A stretch of 64,000 nt of DNA. Origin: Rhytidiadelphus loreus. Its lineage: Eukaryota; Streptophyta; Bryopsida; Hypnales; Hylocomiaceae. The stretch spans positions 14,203,001-14,267,000 of the forward strand of contig OX344765.1 of NCBI GenBank assembly GCA_947034895.1, in the 5' to 3' direction. Within the stretch, counting starts at the first letter, position 1, and each line of letters starts with the position of its first letter. Below are positions 46,201 through 57,855 of the stretch, piece after piece. Below the pieces are notes generated by a model. That model was not told the DNA's origin. It did not search any database and saw only the letters and a program-made list of their open reading frames with translations. The position numbers and the translations under genes are program-made.

Positions 46201-47604
46201 CAATAGTTCTCCCACAAGCTCTTTTGTAGCCTCTAACACAATTGAAGAGTTTGTTGCAACTGGTGTTCTCTCCATCTGTTCTCCAATAAGAATACGAGTT
46301 TTCTCCTTCAAATCTCTGAGCTCACCATCTTTGACAGGATGTTCATGAATGCCAAGGTGTACAAATGCACGAGTAAAGTTGTATTTTCTAAATACGTAAT
46401 ATACTTTTGCAGAACATGTAGCAATATACGACGGAGGTTGCTTGCACATTTTACAAATAAGCGTTGAGCCCCGAGGATGTGTACTTCCCACTTCCAACAA
46501 TGACGGCGTGAATCCTTCCCATTCCAATTCATCGACAGGCTTGATTCGATGAATGCGACTAAGAAAATCACAGCCTGGATTAATGCACTAAAGATGTCCT
46601 ATGCACGAAGATGTGCGGAATGATAATCCCATGGGATTTGTTATATTTGTTGTAATAGTTTTTGACCAGACATGACCATCATACCGCTTATCCATCCCAA
46701 GCATTTGTTTAGCTTGAGATGGACTAGTGGAGGTAGTGAGTGGTGGAAACTCAAAAATGACATCACCATTAAAAATTGGAGGTAACACGCTTACTCTATG
46801 AATAGTAATAGAGTCATAATCAATTTTTTTCAAGACATTTCTACAACCCTTCAATGTACGCAAATTTCTTAAACAATCAATTACAGATGTAATGGATTTG
46901 CTACCACTAGAGTGGTTGGCAGATAACAGTTCAGTAGAGGTTGGTAAAGTACTTGAGCTAGGTAAAGTACTGAAGCTCGGCAATGTACCGAAGCTCGGCA
47001 ATGTACCGGAGGTTTGTAAAGTATTCGAGCTTGGCAAGGTGCTCGAATTTGGAAAAGTACTTGAGCTCGGCAAAGTACTTGAGCTCAACAAAGTATTTGA
47101 GCTCTGTAAAATACTTGATCTCAATAAAGTTGACTCCAAACAAGAAGTCTTTACGCTTTGCAATTGCTCAGGAGAATTGTCGTCAGAGTCGTCACTAAGA
47201 ATGGTGACATCATTCACAACAGGCTCTACTTTGACTTGCGATGCTAAAGGCCAGGCTAAAGGTGTTTGAAGAGAAGATGTAGATGACTGATGAGGTGTAA
47301 AAACACTCGAGGAAGGTGCCATGATGGATTCTCGTAATCCATAGACCCTAAATTTACCAGACTTGAGATGCCACATTCTACCAGAACCATCAGATGTAGA
47401 GACTTGACCAATTGTATGAGTAAGATCTCCACTACGCTCATCAAATACCTCTTCATCAATGTGAAGTGAGTCCTCGTCTAATTGGAACCTGAGACTTAAC
47501 CGAAATGCAGATACAACAGCAAATCCATCTTCGCCCACTAGAAACGTTATTGGAACTCCTTCACTATTCGCTCTCACAACAACCATCCCTGCAAAGTCTA
47601 CCAT
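43215..47604 (-). CDS. MULE-type transposase with SWIM zinc finger (one in-frame TAG)
   Basis: Two exons on the - strand: 47604-45328 and 44744-43215, joined across a GTAAGT/TTTCAG intron, for 1269 codons. TAG at 46590-46588 (codon 339) interrupts an otherwise continuous frame between CIGHL and CINPGCDF. N-terminal residues 1-120 are unassigned; about 170-240 is a Ser/Thr/Leu-rich run of 8-residue repeats (SSSTLPSS). Residues about 335-470 resemble the Cys-rich region that precedes MULE cores (CKMCKQPPSY, then VHLGIHEHPV). The MULE-type core follows, with MFDHVKRVKGW, FKGFMADTAQANWNAV and CLFHWTQS. Near residues 1176-1202, CSCP and NCKH give the CxC...CxH SWIM finger found in MURA/FAR1-related transposases. 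Family assignment is firm; catalytic residues cannot be fixed by eye. It would bind the heptamer ends. Confidence 0.8.
46940..47110. repeat. 24-bp minisatellite inside the transposase gene
   Basis: Repeats of about 24 bp based on GGTAAAGTACTTGAGCTC encode the 8-residue Ser/Thr/Leu/Pro repeats of the transposase N-terminal region. Confidence 0.75.
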
Positions 47605-48808
47605 CGCTCAGAAATTGAAGTTTCATGAAAACATCATTCTACTTTTAGTACATACTGCTCTGAAGAAAACTGCTTTGAAAAGGAAAAGCATATTGTGTTC
47701 GAGACAAAAATATAGTGAGCAGGTATGATGAAAAATGAATGAAGTATTTTTACTACATCTTTAGTGAATGATGATTAGGAAATGGTTTGAAAAGCATAAC
47801 AATGATGAATACTGACAAAGAGTGTAAGAAGTATCATTAATATTAACGTCTTCAAATAACCTCATTAAGAAAGGCAAGCAAACAAAAAACACATAATGAT
47901 GACATAACAGACAATAAAATATATTAGTACCATATTTGTTAAAATGAAGAGAAATGTGAATAAGATAGCTAGATTAGTAATTAATGAAGTACTAAAATAA
48001 GCAGATTTATTGCTAATGAATTTAATAATTAATATGAGTTAGGAATAAGAAACCTAATAAAATCTAGTACATGTCACAATCTCTGTTTGAAGTAGCCAGC
48101 ATTTAAAGCAAGCAACGGTTGAAGCAGACATCATTTGTATGAATTAGGGACAAGAAACAGTAGAAAGTATAGGCATTTATTTATTTGAAAAATTGTTGTT
48201 TATGTTGATATTCAGGTATACTAGTACTAGAAGCGCCAAATCCTGAACTTGTAGGTTTACGTTATAGTAGAAGGTAGGGAGAGTACTCATACAACAAATT
48301 GCATTTACAACAATAGATCTGTTAGATTTCATAATTTGAATCAGGTATTGAGTAGTACAATTGTCATTTACCGTTGCCAGAGATGTTAAACTCTTCTTGT
48401 CAGTGGTTCTTGCTTGTCTTCTTTATTAGAGTTGTAGAACTGCATTGTATTATTTCTATTGTTCTGTAAGAAGTTTGAGTTTGCGTTGCATTAGCTTGGG
48501 CATTGGATATGTGTTATGTATTCTTGTTGCAAAGGGAGATTGTAGAGTACTAAAGATCTGTGAGGGGTGAGGAGTGAGGAGTGAGGAGTGAGGAGTGAGG
48601 AGTGAGGAGTGAGGAGTGAGGGGTGAGGGTAGTGCACCTAAGTTGTCACTTATTTGAGGTTTTAAATGGCTAAGCAAGGTATTTGTAGACTCAATACTTG
48701 TTTGATCTGTTTTTAAAGTTAGTAGAGAGAATGATAAATAGTTTGGAGGTGATAGAGAGGGTGCTACTGTAATGCTTGCTATTTAGAGATGTATGTGTAG
48801 TAAATCAA
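47605..48808. other. Bidirectional intergenic region of the MULE-like element
   Basis: AT-rich, between the divergent transposase and cargo genes; it presumably contains the transposase promoter. A GAGGAGT heptamer array lies at 48561-48630. Confidence 0.5.
48561..48630. repeat. Internal GAGGAGT heptamer array
   Basis: About nine to ten tandem 7-bp units (GAGGAGT with GAGGGGT variants at both ends). Same period and similar purine-rich sequence as the heptamers of the terminal inverted repeats. Confidence 0.8.
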
Positions 48809-49129
48809 ATGCTTGAAGAAATCAAAGTACTTAAGTCTCAGGTTGCAACTTGTAGGCTGATAAAGAAGAAGAGAAGAAGACACAAACTGTATTACACAAC
48901 TCCCAAAGAAAGATTAAGAGCTAAGATGAGAGGGGAAAAAATTGTAAGCAGAGGTATACATAGCTATGGTGAAACGTCGAAGGCACTTGATTTTGGTGAC
49001 CAAGATGGCGAAGAAGACGATGAGAGCGAGGACAACCAAGATGGCAAAGAAGATGATGAAAGCGAGGATGACAATGAAGATGCAAATGAAGAGCCTAACC
49101 AGGATAAAGAAGACTTGGTATGTTCATAA
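48809..49129 (+). CDS. Small basic-then-acidic open frame, possible exon
   Basis: 106 aa from ATG 48809. It begins with a short heptad-like stretch (MLEEIKVLKSQV), then a strongly basic block (KKKRRRHKLYY) and an Asp/Glu-rich tail with a repeated EDDESED unit. An AG acceptor precedes it (CTATTTAG) and a donor-like GTATGT lies at 49117-49122 before the stop, so it may be an exon of a longer gene. Not recognised as any family; the composition suggests a nuclear, nucleic-acid- or histone-binding protein. Confidence 0.35.
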   Translation: MLEEIKVLKSQVATCRLIKKKRRRHKLYYTTPKERLRAKMRGEKIVSRGIHSYGETSKALDFGDQDGEEDDESEDNQDGKEDDESEDDNEDANEEPNQDKEDLVCS

Positions 49130-49777
49130 GTATACCATATGCCATTTAATGATTTGCAGTCAATAATTTAAATAAAATGTAGATGTATTTTTTTGGAAAT
49201 ACAAAGGTTATGTACTCATTCTCTAATTGGCTGCAAAACTATATTAGTATGGGCTTAGAATTGTAGAAGAATGGACCACAGAATTAGAAGAGTGTGCGTT
49301 AAATGAATATGAATAGTTTTTTGTTAGATCTGAATTTGACATCCTAAACTTGATCATGCAGTTTGAGAAGACGATTCCAACAGTATATAGCATGTAAAAA
49401 ACGGACACTAATTGAATGTTTTATGGCCCAAAACGAATTCAGCATATTGGAATCTTCTCTGAAATCTTCAGAATCCGAAGATTTTTTGAGCAAATCTTGG
49501 CCTCCGTCTTTTTTGTCAACTTTGAGGATTTTTATAAAATCAGCCGTGAGTCCAAAAATTCTGAAATAAATTGAGGTTAAGTGTAAGGTTATAATCTAGG
49601 TCATCTGAAAATTTTGACCCTAAATCTTCAAAATCAGAATTCTTATTGTAAAGATTCTCTTGACCTGCATCTACCGATTTTGTACCCTTTTTTTTTTTTT
49701 TTTTTTTTTTTTTTCCTTCCTTCTTCCTTAGTCTTGCAAACCGGTTGAGGTTAGGGTTTGGGTGTGTCGGGTGAGTG
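49130..49777. other. Region upstream of the ParB-methyltransferase gene
   Basis: No convincing coding region. A poly-T tract of about 27 lies near 49688-49715, followed by a pyrimidine-rich stretch, presumably promoter or leader of the cargo gene. Confidence 0.45.
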
Positions 49778-50705
49778 CTCGTCGACGAGGTGTTGTTTTT
49801 GCTCACGATTGCTGATAGCCGCATGTTCTAGATGGAGGAAGGAGAGTTTGCGGCGCGTTCGGCAATGGCTTCGCACCAATCGCTAGAAGATGTTCAGCCA
49901 GAGATTGAGGTTCACAATCATGTCTTTACCTTCATAATTTTGGTTTAGGAGTTTAGGAACAATGCTGAATATCACAGTAGAAGTGGCGGTGTGATTTCGA
50001 GAGTCCTCGTTGACGAGGATGCCAAAAACTGCGCCTTATTCTAAATCATTTCGGGGAGTCCTCGTTGACAAGGATACCAATAACTGCGCCTAGTATAGTT
50101 GAAAATGTAGTGATTCTTGAGTTGGATTCAACCATTTTTGAGTGTCCTCGTTGATGAGGATACTAAAAATTGCGCCTACTGTAGTAAAAAATGTTGTGAG
50201 CGGTGAATTGAATACAACCATTTTCGGGAGTCCTCGTTGACGAGGATACTAAAAGTTGCACCTAGTGTACTTAAAAATGTTGTATTTTGTAGGCTGTATT
50301 ACACATATCCATTTCAAAAAGTCCTTTTTAAGGAAAAACCTACTGATGTTTCGAATTTGATTGAAAATGTTGTTATTGTTGTATCGTTTTAAACAAAGTC
50401 CTTTTAAAGGAGGATTTATACACCTTCTTTGCACCAATGCTAATATTTTGGTTTAGAATTTCGGCAGCTAATGTAGTCCTCGTTCACGAGGGTGTTTACA
50501 AACTAGACTACTTAGGCTGAATTTTAAATATAGATGTCATTTCATAACTTCCTAATACCTTTTCTTGTTTAGGGTTAGAATGAACTTTGAGCTCTTTTAG
50601 GGTTTACTTGTCAATGAATATACTTGCTGAATTTGTTTTTGGTCATATGATATGGTTTAGATCTTCAATAAAAAAAGGGCTATGGTGAATCCTTGTTCAC
50701 GAGGA
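49778..50705. repeat. Seven copies of a 12-16-bp palindrome TCCTCGT-NN-ACGAGGA
   Basis: Copies at 49778-49789 (a perfect CTCGTCGACGAG core), 50004-50019, 50059-50074, 50145-50160, 50231-50246, 50477-50492 and 50690-50705. Most have 7-bp arms around a 2-bp centre; some have one mismatch. Three are part of an 86-bp tandem unit that also includes TTGCGCC. The first precedes the putative start codon and the others lie in intron 1. Size and symmetry recall ParB-binding parS sites, and the downstream gene encodes a ParB-like domain; that link is inference. Confidence 0.8.
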
Positions 50706-53700
50706 ATCCTAGTCTTTACTATTATGACAATATTTGTATTGTATGTTATAGTTGTGAGCCAAATTTTGTTTCGTCTTCATTACAAATAATTCAGCACTCA
50801 CGTTATGTTTTTTGGAATGATTTGAACTAATCAGATGGACGAAGACAACGAAACTGAAATTATATATGATGAGGAGGACAATGCTGAGAGGATTGTTGCA
50901 AGACAAACGAGAAGAGATGGAATATCCCCAATTGTGCTTACAGAAAGTTTTCCACCACCAATTACTGAGGTAAATGAAATTTCTACTTCTGAAGTTCATA
51001 TAATTTCCATTACTTTGTGTATGTGCAGTTTTTGAAAGAAAGAGCTTCCATGCACATCACTCTCTCCCTTCACAACCCTATCTTCAATTTTTCTAATTCA
51101 ATTTCATGTGTTATTATTTTGAAGGTTGCATCTATTGATCTTGAAGATGATGATGAGCCAAGGCACAAATTTCCACCTAATGTAACGAGTGTGTTGGAGA
51201 GTGAGCACCTCCACCGCAAACAACTCAAGGTGGACACTACAGGACTCATCAACACATTACGCATCCAACCTATTACGAAGTCACGCCTTGAGATCCCTCT
51301 TTGTCGAATGATTGTAATGGACGAGGTTAGACCAGTTGGAGAAATGGATGTTCAAAGATTGGAGAGCGAGTTCATGAACGGCTATTGAGATGGTGATCGG
51401 GTTTTATACGTTTCACTGTACAACAATTTTGAGAAAACTATGGATGTGACTGAGGAAGAAATTGCAAGGTGGAGTCCTCATTGGCAACGTGTCAATGAGG
51501 AATTTGAGAAGGAATTGATGGCAGATGTCGACCTTGTCCAATTGAGAGGTAAGATGTTTTATGTATGGGATGGGAATCATCGTGTCTCCGCATGGATGCG
51601 ACACATCACCAACTGTCATGATGGAGAACTCGGCTGGCACAAACGAGTCCATTGCATTATATTGGATCCAAGAGGTCAAGTGGCAAACTTGCTAAATGCA
51701 ATGAGCGATGTCAATTGGTAAGTTTGTTGTTTTCTTTTAATATATACGTATTGCATCTAAATATCAATTTTTTGACTTTGACATTGACATTGACATTGAC
51801 TTTGATTTCATTCTCATAAAAATGTTTTGTATAGGTCTACGGAACATGATCATGTGAAGAGCACAATTCCAGCTCGACTGCGTCGAATTCGAAATTTTGG
51901 AGTTCTACCCCTTGTTGATTTCAAAGACCTTATCTCACCCGACGAATATCAATACTGTGAGAAAGTGAAGGCAATGAGACCAAGTTGGTTTTCTTTGACG
52001 ATCAATGTCTTCATCTCCTTCTTGTATAAGGTACAACCATCTTTTCAATTTGCTTTTCTTGCAAAACCTTTTATTGTCGAATGGGACCGAAAGTATCCTC
52101 ACATAGTTTGGCAGTCCAATTCAAAGTCATGTAACTTTTGCATGTAATGTCCAAATTTAATAAAACTAGTTGGAAAAGCTGCGCATAATAGTCTAGTTTT
52201 TGTGGTTAAATTTTCAGATTGATTGAACTTGTATTCAGTTTGTAAGAGCCAATCAAAGTTCACAGGTGCAGTTTCAATTCAGCACTCGACATTTTTAGGC
52301 TGCAACTTTGAGGGCTTGTATCTTTGTCCTCCAAAGTCCGTTTTCAATAAAATTTGTTGTGTTTGGTTTGCCTTCAGATCTAGTTATTGTGGTTAAATTT
52401 TCATGTCACTCCAAGTTCTTTTGAATGGTTGGGAGAAATTTCAAGTTTAAAATTCAGTCATTCTTTTAGTTACAATGAACTTTGGCCGCCTATTTCTTCT
52501 TCATACAATGTCCGTTTTCAATCATTTTTGTTGGAATAGTTGCACATACTAGTCTTATTTTTGTGGTAAGAATTTCATAACAATCTAAGAAGTTATGGAA
52601 AACTGAGAAGCATTTTACTAGAGAGAGGTTCAGCCAAAGATGTGATATGGTGATCCTTTTTTCATTGTTTTTTGACATTTTGTACATGAAATCTGTAATT
52701 CCTTTGACATTCTTTTTTTCAATTGTAGCGGGAGATTGCAGTGGCTGCCGATGAAGCAGCTCGAGAGTACACATTGCGGACACCGCTCCAAGAAAGGACT
52801 GCTCCAGGCATTTGGGTGGCAATGAAGAGTGCCTCAGATAAGTTCATCAAGGCCATTCATGCCAAAGACTTTGACAAATACTTAGCGGTGGCAAATCCAA
52901 AGAATGGAAACGATTTTTTGAAAGAGGTATAAATTCATTCCTACCCTAGTCAAAGTTGCTATTTCTAAATTTATCTTGAGATTGTTATCTTTCAATCTAA
53001 CAAAAATGTTCTTGTATGTTCAGATTGACCGTCATTTCAGCGAGAATCCAGTTCCCGAAATGACAATTGAGAAGCTTAAAAAAATTGCCACTGCTAACGT
53101 TGAAGCAAAGCACAAGGCACGGTGGTTACGTTGGTGGAATGCATCTTCATTGACTGTTCGACAATCTTATCGTTTTCCTGGGTCCAAAGATAAGGATCTC
53201 TTTTGGAATTCTTGGATCAACAAAGCATCATTTTGGGCTGAGGTATTGTACTATGACCAACAATCAATTTGTCTCTTACAGTTATTATGGTTTCATTTTA
53301 TTTTGTTTTAAACATTCTCTATTTCATTTTAACAGATGGAAGAGGCAGTTGTTAAGATGGTTACAAATATTTGCAAAGACGACAACATTGTTGTAGATTG
53401 GACTATACAAGGTGTTCGAAAACCCTCTGATTATGTGGAGAGTTGGCGCATTCTTCTTTGGGACAAAGCTTTTATCCCATTCTTTGGAAACAAAGATCAA
53501 AAGCTTTATACCAAAAAATCTGTATTCAAAGAGTTCCCTGGAACTGATAGTGCAGTGAGACGCGTTGTATATAGGTACCAATACCATACATCCAAACTAC
53601 TACACTTGTGTAATTGCTTTGGTCTTTCATTATTTAGTTTCTATTGTTTATTATATTTTGGTCCCTATTTGTTACCGTTGCTTCCAAAAGTTGATGAAAA

Positions 53701-56083
53701 TGTTTTGTTTGTTTTTATTCTTTATGTTTCATGAACTACTTTTTAATTATATAACATTTTTCACCTCTACTTTAGGTACTTCATGCGAGTCTTACTATCC
53801 AAGAAAGCAATTTCAGTTGAAGTTGTACCGCCCTTTTTCCTTTCTTGGTTGCAAAAAGACTCCAATCTTTGCATGTTTACATTTGAGCAATTGAGGAAAT
53901 TCAAAGCTACACATTTGGAAGCGGGAGGGTGGTACCTTGATTGTCACCGGAACTACACCCCTGATTCAGAGGTTGTTGAGAGGACAACTCTTGATGATGG
54001 AAAGCTTCCTCTTGTTGACCCTGACGATGCACAAGAAGTAAACCCCAAAGAAGCTCAACCACAAGACAAGCCACCGAAGAAAAAACGACTCACAAAGAAG
54101 GAGAAGGAAGAGATGGAGAGGGTGACAAAAGAGAAGGCGGAGAAGGAAGAGATGGAGAGGGTGACAAAAGAGAAGGCGGAGAAGGAAGAGATGGAGAGGG
54201 TGACAAAAGAGAAGGCGGAGAAGGAAGAGATGGAGAGGGTGGCAAAAGAGAAGGCAGAGAAAGAAGAAGCTGAAAGAGAGAAGTCTCAAGCAAATGAGCT
54301 TGTAGCCATGCCTTCAGATAGTCATGAGACTACCCCCATGTCAGACCAAGGTCATGATGACGGCGTTGCAACCTTTGCTCCAGATTCCTCTTTATCCAAT
54401 GTTCATCATGGGATTGGTAACCAAATTCGCAAGAAGAAACAGTCCATGTTTCCTTCAGTTAGTTCTTCTATGATAGAGCCTCAACACTCTCTTCATGTCT
54501 TTGTAGAGTGCACTTCTCTCATCACTCTCTTGAATAGTTTACAAGATCCCAGTGGCCCTGATCCTCGATGGATAAGGTTGCACGATACTATAGCTAAGGT
54601 ATTGTATTCTAAACCTTATTCTAAACCTAATTCCAACATTTTCCTTTCTATGCCATTGTTTTGAAAGTTTTAATTCTAACTTCATAATTATGAAATGTAC
54701 AGATTAGCGCTTCTCGCAACCGTACTGTCACATCCAACTTTTGCAAGAAGTACAAGCATACAAGGCTTGATTTGATCATTGCAGACATTCTAGAGAACCT
54801 TCCTGTTCCAGGCATTTCAACTTCGATTCCAGACTGGAACACCCGCACAGAGAACTACGTTGAGACTCTCTTTGAGATGGCTGATATGTATTTGCATGAT
54901 GACGGTGCCCTCCTACTTATACATTGCGATGACCGCAGTTTGCTAAAGGAAGTTGATGAGTTGGCCGACCAATATGACATGAAGTTGGCCAAAGATTGGT
55001 GGGGGATCAATGAGCTACATCTTGCATCTGCACGCGATCCATCACTGACGGTAATCAAAGAATTTGCAAAATAGTTTTTGAGCATTTGTAAGGATTTGAA
55101 GGAATGGTTGAATTTAATTCTATATGCTTGCATTGAATTTATGGTTTTATAAATACAATTTTTTTTCTAATATTCAACTTTTCAATGTTTCCAGTCTATT
55201 CGATTTTGGATTCAGTTGTTCATTCGACGGGAGATTCCTTCACGGTTTTCATTCCAAGAAAATTGTGACTCTTCTTATGATGGTGAGCCTTTAGAGAAAA
55301 ACGATGCTCTATTCAATCTCACAGACATTGAAAACCTCTCTATGAATGAGAAAGTTCCATGGAGAGGTCCACGTGAGAAGAACTTACCCTTCATGCGAGA
55401 TCTCATCCTACAATTTTGCAAGCCTGGAGATATTGTCTTTGATTGCAAAGCTGCAACAGGTATTTTTTTTTTCTACAAATTTAAGTTCTATTCATCATTC
55501 TTTAGAACTCAATTTTCATGATTTATTCATATATCTTTTGTTTTCTATCAGGCTCATCCATCAAGGCTTGTTTGGAGACTGGACGACACATCCTGGCTTT
55601 AGAAGATGATCCTCTCATTTTCAAGGTTATGATTGCTCCATTTGCCCCTATCACAGCCTCTATTCCTAAAAGCAAGGGCACAGTCATTACTCCACCATCT
55701 GATCAGCCACCTACAAAAAAGCCAAAGAGGAATCGATTCACTTCTTGTGCGTAAGTTGTGATTCATTTGTTTTATCACCATTTTTTACTTTATGAGTATA
55801 TACTTAAATGATTTCTACATTGTATTTGACCAATTTTTTTTAGTCTTGTAGAAGTGCTATAGTAGAGCAAGTGCAAGATGCAAATGACCGAAGTCCACCT
55901 TTCAATTTCAATCTCCCAATTTATGCAGAAAGGATTGCTCAAGCATACATTGACGCCCCATCACCAATAGCAAATCAACGCAAACTTCAATACAATCCAA
56001 AGGTAAAGAAGTTCTTGGATATAGAGGCAAGTGAAGGAGAGGAATTTGAAATTGAAGGTTCAACTTCTAGTGATGATCTTTGA
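49832..56083 (+). CDS. ParB-like / coiled-coil / DNA-methyltransferase-like fusion protein (12 exons, one in-frame TGA)
   Basis: Exons inferred from GT/AG sites with matching phases: 49832-49909, 50835-50969, 51125-51717, 51835-52030, 52729-52926, 53024-53242, 53336-53574, 53776-54598, 54703-55050, 55195-55459, 55552-55750, 55852-56083 (1175 codons). TGA at 51386-51388 (codon 159) interrupts the ParB-like region. Residues about 120-240 resemble the ParB/sulfiredoxin fold: LCRMIVMDEVRP, then YVWDGNHRVSAW (about 217-228). Codons 662-713 are four 13-residue repeats of a charged coiled coil. Residues about 830-1070 follow a beta-class N4/N6 methyltransferase: LDLIIADI where DPPY is expected, REKNLPFMRDLI as motif X, and PGDIVFDCKAATG where FxGxG is expected, then ETGRHILALEDD. 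Both catalytic motifs are degenerate, so it is probably not an active methylase. The tail has a KKPKRNR nuclear signal. Exon 1 is the least certain. Confidence 0.75.
52110..52683 (+). repeat. Direct repeat copy 1 in intron 4 of the ParB-methyltransferase gene
   Basis: About 570 bp nearly identical to 56315-56885. It begins around a stop codon (52145-52147) that would end a protein read through from exon 4. Unread-through splicing removes it as part of intron 52031-52728. Confidence 0.85.
54101..54260 (+). repeat. 39-bp tandem repeat coding for the coiled coil
   Basis: Four units starting at 54101, 54140, 54179 and 54218, nearly identical, so recently expanded in frame. Encodes KEEMERVTKEKAE repeats. 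Confidence 0.9.
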
Positions 56084-57855
56084 GTGGTTTTCATTTTTCA
56101 ATATATTTCACTATTGTGGCTCAAAATTGCTCGATAGTTTTATAGCATTTGCTTTAATATATTTATTATGCACACAATTAGTTGTATGCTCTCAAATTTG
56201 AATGATATATCTAAGTGACATACATATTTTATTGTATTATTTCTTCTATTTTTTGTGAGTATTTAACCCTAAACCACCCAAGAGGACCAATTATAGTGTC
56301 CTCACACAATGTAGCAATCTAATTTAAAGTGCTATAACTTTTGCATCCAATGTTTAAATTCAGTAAAACTTGTTGGAAAAGTTGCGCATATTAGTCTTGT
56401 TTTTGTGGTTAAATTTTCAGATTGATTGAACTTGTATTCAGTTTGTAAGAGCCAATCAAAGTTCACAGGTGCAGTTTCAATTCAGCACTCGACATTTTTA
56501 GGCTGCAACTTTGAGGGCTTGTATCTTTGTCCTCCAAAGTCCGTTTTCAATAAAATTTGTTGTGTTTGGTTTGCCTTCAGATCTAGTTATTGTGGTTAAA
56601 TTTTCATGTCACTCCAAGTTCTTTTGAATGGTTGGGAGAAATTTCAAGTTTAAAATTCAGTCATTCTTTTAGTTACAATGAACTTTGGCCGCCTATTTCT
56701 TCTTCATACAATGTCCGTTTTCAATCATTTTTGTTGGAATAGTTGCACATACTAGTCTTATTTTTGTGGTAAGAATTTCATAACAATCTAAGAAGTTATG
56801 GAAAACTGAGAAGCATTTTACTAGAGAGAGGTTCAGCCAAAGATGTGATATTGTGTTCTTTTTCTATTATTTTTTGACATTTTGAACTAATATTGGAGAT
56901 AAGATGAGTCAAGTGAGTGATATTTTCTTTCACCAATGTGATTATATTCTAGTTTTGAATCACTATGTAGTTCATTTTTTTCCTTATTTGAGTAGGTTCA
57001 AGGTTTAAATTTGACGTCCAAATGTGTTTTTAGGAAAACTTCACCAATTTTTTCCAATACTAAAATATTATAATCTTCCAATTTGTGCAGTCAAATCACT
57101 CCAAATTTGATTTACATTATCATCAATATGCACACTATAAGATTGTACAATTGAGATTTTCATACCTTGCTAACATTTAGACTTATCACACTAAAAAAAA
57201 AAGTTTTTTTTTACATGATTAGGCCTTGGGTGGTTTACAGTTAATTTCTTCTTCTATGCATTTTCTCAAAGAAAAGATTTGTTTGTAAATGTTTCACAAC
57301 TACCTATAATCTTCACAATTGCAATATCATGCCAAAACTATATATATCATTTATTTGATGGTATTGTACTATTATAGTTTTTCATTCAATCTCTTTGAAA
57401 CTACTTCATTTTTCTATTGTAAGATTTAAATGACTCTAAACCAAGGAATTAGATGTTCTACTTTTCCTAAAGCAATTAATCATCATTTTTTTAGTTATCC
57501 TAATTTTTTTAAATCCAATGTTATGCATGTTCTTTTAGTATAAAAATTAAATCCTAATGACAAGTACATGATAATAGGGTCTCTCATATTTCATAAATTA
57601 AACTATAATACACTATTTTTGGCTCTCCAAAATCTGCTCCCTACTCTTGTAGAAGGCTTTAAATGTCTGAAAATTAATAAGTATAATGCTTTACACTATA
57701 TAACTATTAGGTCTAAGCTTCTAAAATCCCACGGCTTCAGGTCCTATTTGGATTAAAAAATTCAATTTCAGACTTTTTGAGACAAATTGATTACACGGTT
57801 TTAGGTACCCTTTTTCATAGTAGCAAGACTAAGGAGGGATTTTTTTCCCTAAAAT
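56084..57855. other. Gene-free 3' region of the MULE-like element
   Basis: AT-rich. It contains direct repeat copy 2 (56315-56885) and presumably the polyadenylation region of the cargo gene. No other gene seen. Confidence 0.55.
56315..56885 (+). repeat. Direct repeat copy 2, downstream of the cargo gene
   Basis: Near-identical to 52110-52683; the identical core runs from TCAGATTGATTGAACTTG to AAAGATGTGATAT. It lies about 230 bp after the stop codon at 56083. Confidence 0.85.
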
